This document shows positions 40,263 to 42,901 of a stretch of DNA of 42,901 nucleotides, piece after piece. Numbering within the stretch: the stretch's first letter is position 1; every line of letters begins with the position of its first letter. The notes under the pieces are model-generated. The model searched no databases and was not told the DNA's origin. It saw nothing but the letters and a program-made list of their open reading frames with translations. Made by a program: the position numbers and the translations under genes. This DNA comes from Actinomycetales bacterium UBA1383 (GTDB taxonomy: Bacteria > Actinomycetota > Actinomycetes > Actinomycetales > Actinomycetaceae), in NCBI GenBank assembly GCA_002305415.1, contig DBQX01000105.1:1-42901 (forward strand), written 5' to 3'.

Positions 40263-41102
40263 ATGCGCACCACGCGCCTTGCCTCTGCCGCCCTCGTCGC
40301 GGCTGCCTCCCTGACCCTCGCCGCCTGTGGTGGCTCCACCACCGATGACGGCACGGCGTCGGCCACCGACGGTGCGGAGGTGACCACCCTCGTCGTCGGC
40401 GCCTCGCCCGCACCGCACGCCGAGATCCTCGCCTTCGTGGACGAGAACCTCGCCGCCGAGGCCGGGATCGACCTTGAGATCGTCGAGTACACCGACTACG
40501 TGCAGCCGAACGTCGCGCTCTCCGAGGGCGACCTCGACGCCAACTACTTCCAGCACCTGCCCTACTTCGAGACCGAGGTGGCCGAGAAGGGCTACGACTT
40601 CCTCGCCTCGCCCGGGATCCACATCGAGCCCTACGGCGTGTACTCCGAGAAGTGGGCCTCGCTCGACGAGCTTCCCGACGGCGCCCAGGTGGCAGTCGCC
40701 AACGACCCGTCGAACCAGGCGCGCGCACTCGTGCTGCTCGAGAGGGAGGGTCTCTTCACCCTCGCGGACGTCGAGGTCCCGACCATCTTCGACCTCGCGG
40801 ACAACCCGAAGAACATCGAGCTCATGGAGATCGAGGCCGCCCAGCTTCCCCGCTCCCTGCAGGACGTGGACGCCGCGGTGATCAACGGGAACTTCGCGCT
40901 CGAGGCCGGGCTCGTGCCCACCGAGGACGCCATCGCGCTGGAGTCCGGCGAGGACAACCCGTACGCGAACATCGTCGCCTACCGGGCCGAGGACGCCGAC
41001 TCCGAGCCGATCGCCACGCTGATCTCGCTGCTGACCTCCGACGAGGTCCGCACCTTCATCGAGGAGACCTGGCCGAACGGGGAGCTCATCCCGGCGTTCT
41101 GA
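40263..41102 (+). CDS. metQ: Methionine-binding lipoprotein
   Basis: A 279-residue substrate-binding lipoprotein. The signal peptide (about 1-21) ends in the lipobox LAAC, so Cys is lipidated and the protein sits on the outer membrane face. The NLPA-type domain follows: TLVVGASPAPHAEIL, VEYTDYVQPNVALSEGDLDA, NYFQHLPYFETEV, HIEPYGVYSEKWASLDELPD, VAVANDPSNQARALVLLE and AAVINGNFALEAG. The ATG at 40263 is preceded by AAAGGGA; an in-frame start further upstream would run into the repeats. It is the last gene of the SAM-controlled met unit and ends before a strong terminator. Confidence 0.95.
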   Translation: MRTTRLASAALVAAASLTLAACGGSTTDDGTASATDGAEVTTLVVGASPAPHAEILAFVDENLAAEAGIDLEIVEYTDYVQPNVALSEGDLDANYFQHLPYFETEVAEKGYDFLASPGIHIEPYGVYSEKWASLDELPDGAQVAVANDPSNQARALVLLEREGLFTLADVEVPTIFDLADNPKNIELMEIEAAQLPRSLQDVDAAVINGNFALEAGLVPTEDAIALESGEDNPYANIVAYRAEDADSEPIATLISLLTSDEVRTFIEETWPNGELIPAF

Positions 41103-41110
41103 CGAACAGC

Positions 41111-41144
41111 CGGCGCCCCCGTGCTCTGGAGCGCGGGGGCGCCG
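41111..41144 (+). terminator. Terminator after metQ
   Basis: A long GC-rich inverted repeat, GGCGCCCCCG...GCGGGGGCGCC with further pairing inward, starts eight bases after the metQ stop. It is followed by CCGCGGTTTCTC, only a weak T-run. Confidence 0.75.
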
Positions 41145-41193
41145 CCGCGGTTTCTCCCTCTCCACGGCCTCGTTCCACTGAACCGGAGCCCTC

Positions 41194-41350
41194 CACGCCC
41201 GTTGTGCACCCCGGTTGGGACGTTCCACACATGTTGTGCACCCCCGTTGAGACACTCAACACATGTTGTGCACCCCCGTTGGAACATTCGACGCCCGTTG
41301 TGCACCCCCTCTGAGACGGTCAACACCCGTTGTGCACCCCGGTTGGGACT
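41194..41350 (+). repeat. Five-copy 32-bp tandem repeat
   Basis: GTTGTGCACCCC recurs at 41201, 41233, 41265, 41297 and 41329, a strict 32-base period. Copies differ at several positions but keep GTTGTGCACCCC and mostly the (G)TTGGGAC or TTGAGAC block. Each has a GTGCAC palindrome. No gene is seen in this 500-base stretch. Confidence 0.93.
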
Positions 41351-41378
41351 TTGCACCCCCTCCAGAAGGGGTGCAAAG
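41349..41378 (+). repeat. Inverted copy of the 32-bp repeat forming a hairpin
   Basis: CTTTGCACCCC (41349-41359) and GGGGTGCAAAG (41368-41378) are perfect inverted arms with an eight-base loop. Similarity extends further: the sequence after the hairpin (to about 41392) is the reverse complement of the preceding repeat copy with few mismatches. A second inverted repeat AAACGGGG/CCCGTTT follows at 41383-41406. Confidence 0.85.
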
Positions 41379-41490
41379 CCTCAAACGGGGTGCTGATCAC
41401 CCGTTTAAGACTGCGCGTTCAGGCGTGCACCAGCTGCCCGAGAGCCACGCTGAACGAGAACTGCAGGCAGCGCACAGGTGAACCATCAAT

Positions 41491-41628
41491 GGGGACGCAG
41501 TCGATTCGGGCGGACGAGTCCGGCCCGTTGAGGGGACGCAGTCGATTCGGGCGGACGAATCCGGCCCGTTGAGGGGGCGCAGGCGATTCGGGCGGACGAA
41601 TCCGGCCCGTTGAGGGGGCGCAGGCGAT
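41491..41628 (+). repeat. 41-bp tandem repeat, 3.4 copies, beside upp
   Basis: Units at 41491-41531, 41532-41572 and 41573-41613 and a partial from 41614. Each holds GATTCG-GGCGGA-CGAATC, a six-base-pair hairpin; copy 1 has CGAGTC, which still pairs with a G-T wobble. The array ends 17 bases before the upp stop codon on the other strand. Confidence 0.95.
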
Positions 41629-41644
41629 GTGGGAGGCTCGCCCG

Positions 41645-42283
41645 TCAGTCGACGACGCCGTAGAGCCGGTCCCCGGCGTCCCCCAGGCCCGGGACGATGT
41701 AGCCGTGCTCGTTCAGCCGCTCGTCGACGGCGGCCGTCACGATCTTCACCTCGGCCCGGTGTCCCACGGACTCGGCGAGGTGGTGCAGGCCCTCAGGCGC
41801 GGCGAGTAGGCAGATGCAGGTGACGTCCTGCGCGCCGCGCTCCAGCAGGTACTCGATCGCCATGACCAGCGTGCCGCCCGTGGCGAGCATCGGGTCCAGC
41901 ACGAAGCACTGCCGTCCTGCCACGCTGTCGGGCAGCCGGTTCGCGTAGGCGCTGGCCTCGAGGGTGACCTCGTCCCGGATCATGCCGAGGAAGCCGACCT
42001 CCGCGGTCGGCAGCAGCCGTGTCATCCCTTCGAGCATCCCCAGGCCGGCGCGGAGGATGGGCACCACGATCGGGCGGGGCGGCGCGAGCTTGGTTCCGAT
42101 GGTCGGCCCGATCGGGGTGACCACCTCCACGTCTTCCACGCGGACCTCGCGCGTGGCCTCGTAGGCAAGTAGCGTCACCAGTTCCTCGACCAGCTGGCGG
42201 AACACCGGGGAAGGGGTGTTCCTGTCCCGCAGCACGGAGAGCTTGTGGGCGATGAGGGGATGGTCGGTGACGTGCAGGCGCAT
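41645..42283 (-). CDS. upp: Uracil phosphoribosyltransferase
   Basis: A 212-residue salvage enzyme that makes UMP from uracil and PRPP. MRLHVTDHPLIAHKLSVLRD is the standard start. VVPILRAGLGMLEGM and FLGMIRDEVTLEA precede the PRPP loop CFVLDPMLATGGTLVMAIEY (about residues 125-144). The end GLGDAGDRLYGV is the uracil-binding C-terminus. The length matches the family. The ATG at 42283 has no normally spaced ribosome-binding site, but TATCTT lies six bases upstream, so a leaderless transcript is likely. It is divergent from tadA. Confidence 0.96.
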   Translation of the reverse strand: MRLHVTDHPLIAHKLSVLRDRNTPSPVFRQLVEELVTLLAYEATREVRVEDVEVVTPIGPTIGTKLAPPRPIVVPILRAGLGMLEGMTRLLPTAEVGFLGMIRDEVTLEASAYANRLPDSVAGRQCFVLDPMLATGGTLVMAIEYLLERGAQDVTCICLLAAPEGLHHLAESVGHRAEVKIVTAAVDERLNEHGYIVPGLGDAGDRLYGVVD

Positions 42284-42289
42284 GCCCTC

Positions 42290-42295
42290 AAGATA
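42290..42295 (-). promoter_or_regulatory. Candidate leaderless -10 box of upp (TATCTT)
   Basis: On the minus strand TATCTT is followed by six bases and then the upp ATG. This is the TANNNT spacing of leaderless actinobacterial genes. Confidence 0.45.
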
Positions 42296-42397
42296 CCGCC
42301 GCGCCTGAGGGCCGACTGCACCCACCGTCGCGCCCCGCCCTGCCCTGCCCTGCCCCGCCCGGCCCGTCGGCTCTCGCGGGCGAGAGGGGGCACTCGG

Positions 42398-42403
42398 TAC
42401 CGT
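42398..42403 (+). promoter_or_regulatory. Candidate leaderless -10 box of tadA (TACCGT)
   Basis: TACCGT is followed by six bases (GGGGCA) and then the tadA ATG. The G-run is too near the ATG for a normal ribosome-binding site. Confidence 0.4.
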
Positions 42404-42409
42404 GGGGCA

Positions 42410-42901
42410 ATGCGCGCCGATCCCTGTGACCGCGCCATGCTCCGCGCCCTGGAGCTCGCCCGGGAGGCCGCGGCCGACGACGACGTCCCGGTGGGCGCCG
42501 TCGTCCTCGGGCCGTCCGGTGACGTGCTGGGTGAGGGCCGCAACCGCCGGGAGGCGGACGGGGATCCCACGGCGCACGCCGAGGTCCTCGCGCTCCGCCA
42601 GGCGGCGCGGGCGCGCGGGTCCTGGCGGCTGGAGGACTGCACCCTGGTGGTGACGCTCGAACCGTGCACCATGTGTGCCGGCGCGATCGTGCTGGCCCGC
42701 GTCCCGCGCGTGGTGTTCGGGGCCTGGGACCCCAAGGCCGGGGCGGCGGGCTCGATCCGGGACGTGCTGCGGGACTCGCGGCTCAACCATCGCGTCGAGG
42801 TGCGGGGCGGTCTGAGGGAGGAGGAGTGCGGGGCGCTGCTGCGGGACTTCTTCGCGTCGCACCGGGTGGAGGTCTCTGCGGACCCCCAAGCGAACGAATC
42901 A
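42410..42901 (+). CDS. tadA: tRNA-specific adenosine deaminase (partial at 3' end)
   Basis: At least 164 residues; the frame is open at the window end. The enzyme deaminates A34 to inosine in tRNA-Arg(ACG). The zinc site is complete: DPTAHAEVLALRQAA (His and catalytic Glu, about residues 52-66) and LEPCTMCAGAIVLARV (two Cys, about 81-96). The FGAWDPKAGAAGS and LNHRVEVRGGL strings are typical of TadA rather than of cytidine or guanine deaminases. The length seen is already near the family's usual 150-170. The start is ATG 42410. Its likely tRNA substrate gene is at 33763 in the same window. Confidence 0.93.
   Translation, partial: MRADPCDRAMLRALELAREAAADDDVPVGAVVLGPSGDVLGEGRNRREADGDPTAHAEVLALRQAARARGSWRLEDCTLVVTLEPCTMCAGAIVLARVPRVVFGAWDPKAGAAGSIRDVLRDSRLNHRVEVRGGLREEECGALLRDFFASHRVEVSADPQANES

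Noticed and set aside
41194..41350. Possible CRISPR array
   Set aside because: The 32-base units are contiguous with no unique spacers, and no cas genes are near.
41121..41572. Several overlapping frames of 70-220 codons with Cys/His-rich periodic sequence
   Set aside because: The periodicity comes from the 32-bp DNA repeat read in different frames (32 is not a multiple of three). There are no start signals.
42330..42362. Short CCCTG tandem runs between upp and tadA
   Set aside because: A few imperfect pentamers in GC-rich DNA, with no structure or position that suggests function.

Overview
The window is very GC-rich DNA with dense GTGA/ATGA stop-start overlaps, many GTG starts, an LytR-CpsA-Psr ligase, a lipoprotein-type MetQ and no outer-membrane genes. 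This points to a Gram-positive actinobacterium. A Micrococcales-type genus is my guess only; no 16S or other marker is present.

Positions 1 to about 30,000 are one large cell-surface polysaccharide locus. From the left it holds a Wzz/tyrosine-kinase copolymerase (partial, minus strand), a five-cistron run of glycosyltransferases plus a Wzy-type polymerase (1576-8249) ending in a cut-off acyltransferase, and a minus-strand operon that appears to make and transfer a CDP-activated polyol phosphate (11985 to 8811). A pyruvyltransferase-like gene, more glycosyltransferases and a PglK-like ABC flippase (12060-20276) follow. Two proteins are GT4-GT2 fusions. No initiating phosphoglycosyltransferase and no nucleotide-sugar synthesis genes lie in the window, so the locus probably continues to the left.

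Inside it sits a coupled module (20273-24993): GT2, PqqD-like recognition domain, HPr-kinase-like Ser/Thr kinase, two GT2s and an uncharacterised nucleotidyltransferase (PF14907 type). PqqD, an HprK-like kinase and this nucleotidyltransferase are known together from RiPP clusters that phosphorylate and then glycosylate a peptide. Here there is no separate precursor, cyclase or protease, and the PqqD protein carries an extra C-terminal tail that could itself be the substrate. This is the best candidate in the window for an undescribed system. Three minus-strand glycosyltransferases and two tandem rhamnosyltransferase-like paralogues (27889-29768) close the locus. Beyond them lie a frameshifted exo/endonuclease/phosphatase-family membrane protein and an LCP ligase (30870-31970) that could attach the polymer to the wall.

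From 32,000 on the content is general: an SLC13 carrier behind a CRP/GlxR-like site, tRNA-Arg(ACG) with its own promoter and terminator, and a gene-poor stretch with a possible small transcript. Next is an Hsp20 plus phosphoribosyltransferase/hydrolase operon preceded by a near-perfect DosR-type palindrome, then an alpha/beta hydrolase with a PfkB kinase, and a SAM-I riboswitch controlling metN-metI-metQ. Three families of short tandem repeats follow between and after the met genes, and divergent upp and tadA (partial) end the window.

Gene calls rest on translated motifs and gene order read by eye; no database search was run. Donor and acceptor sugars cannot be assigned.
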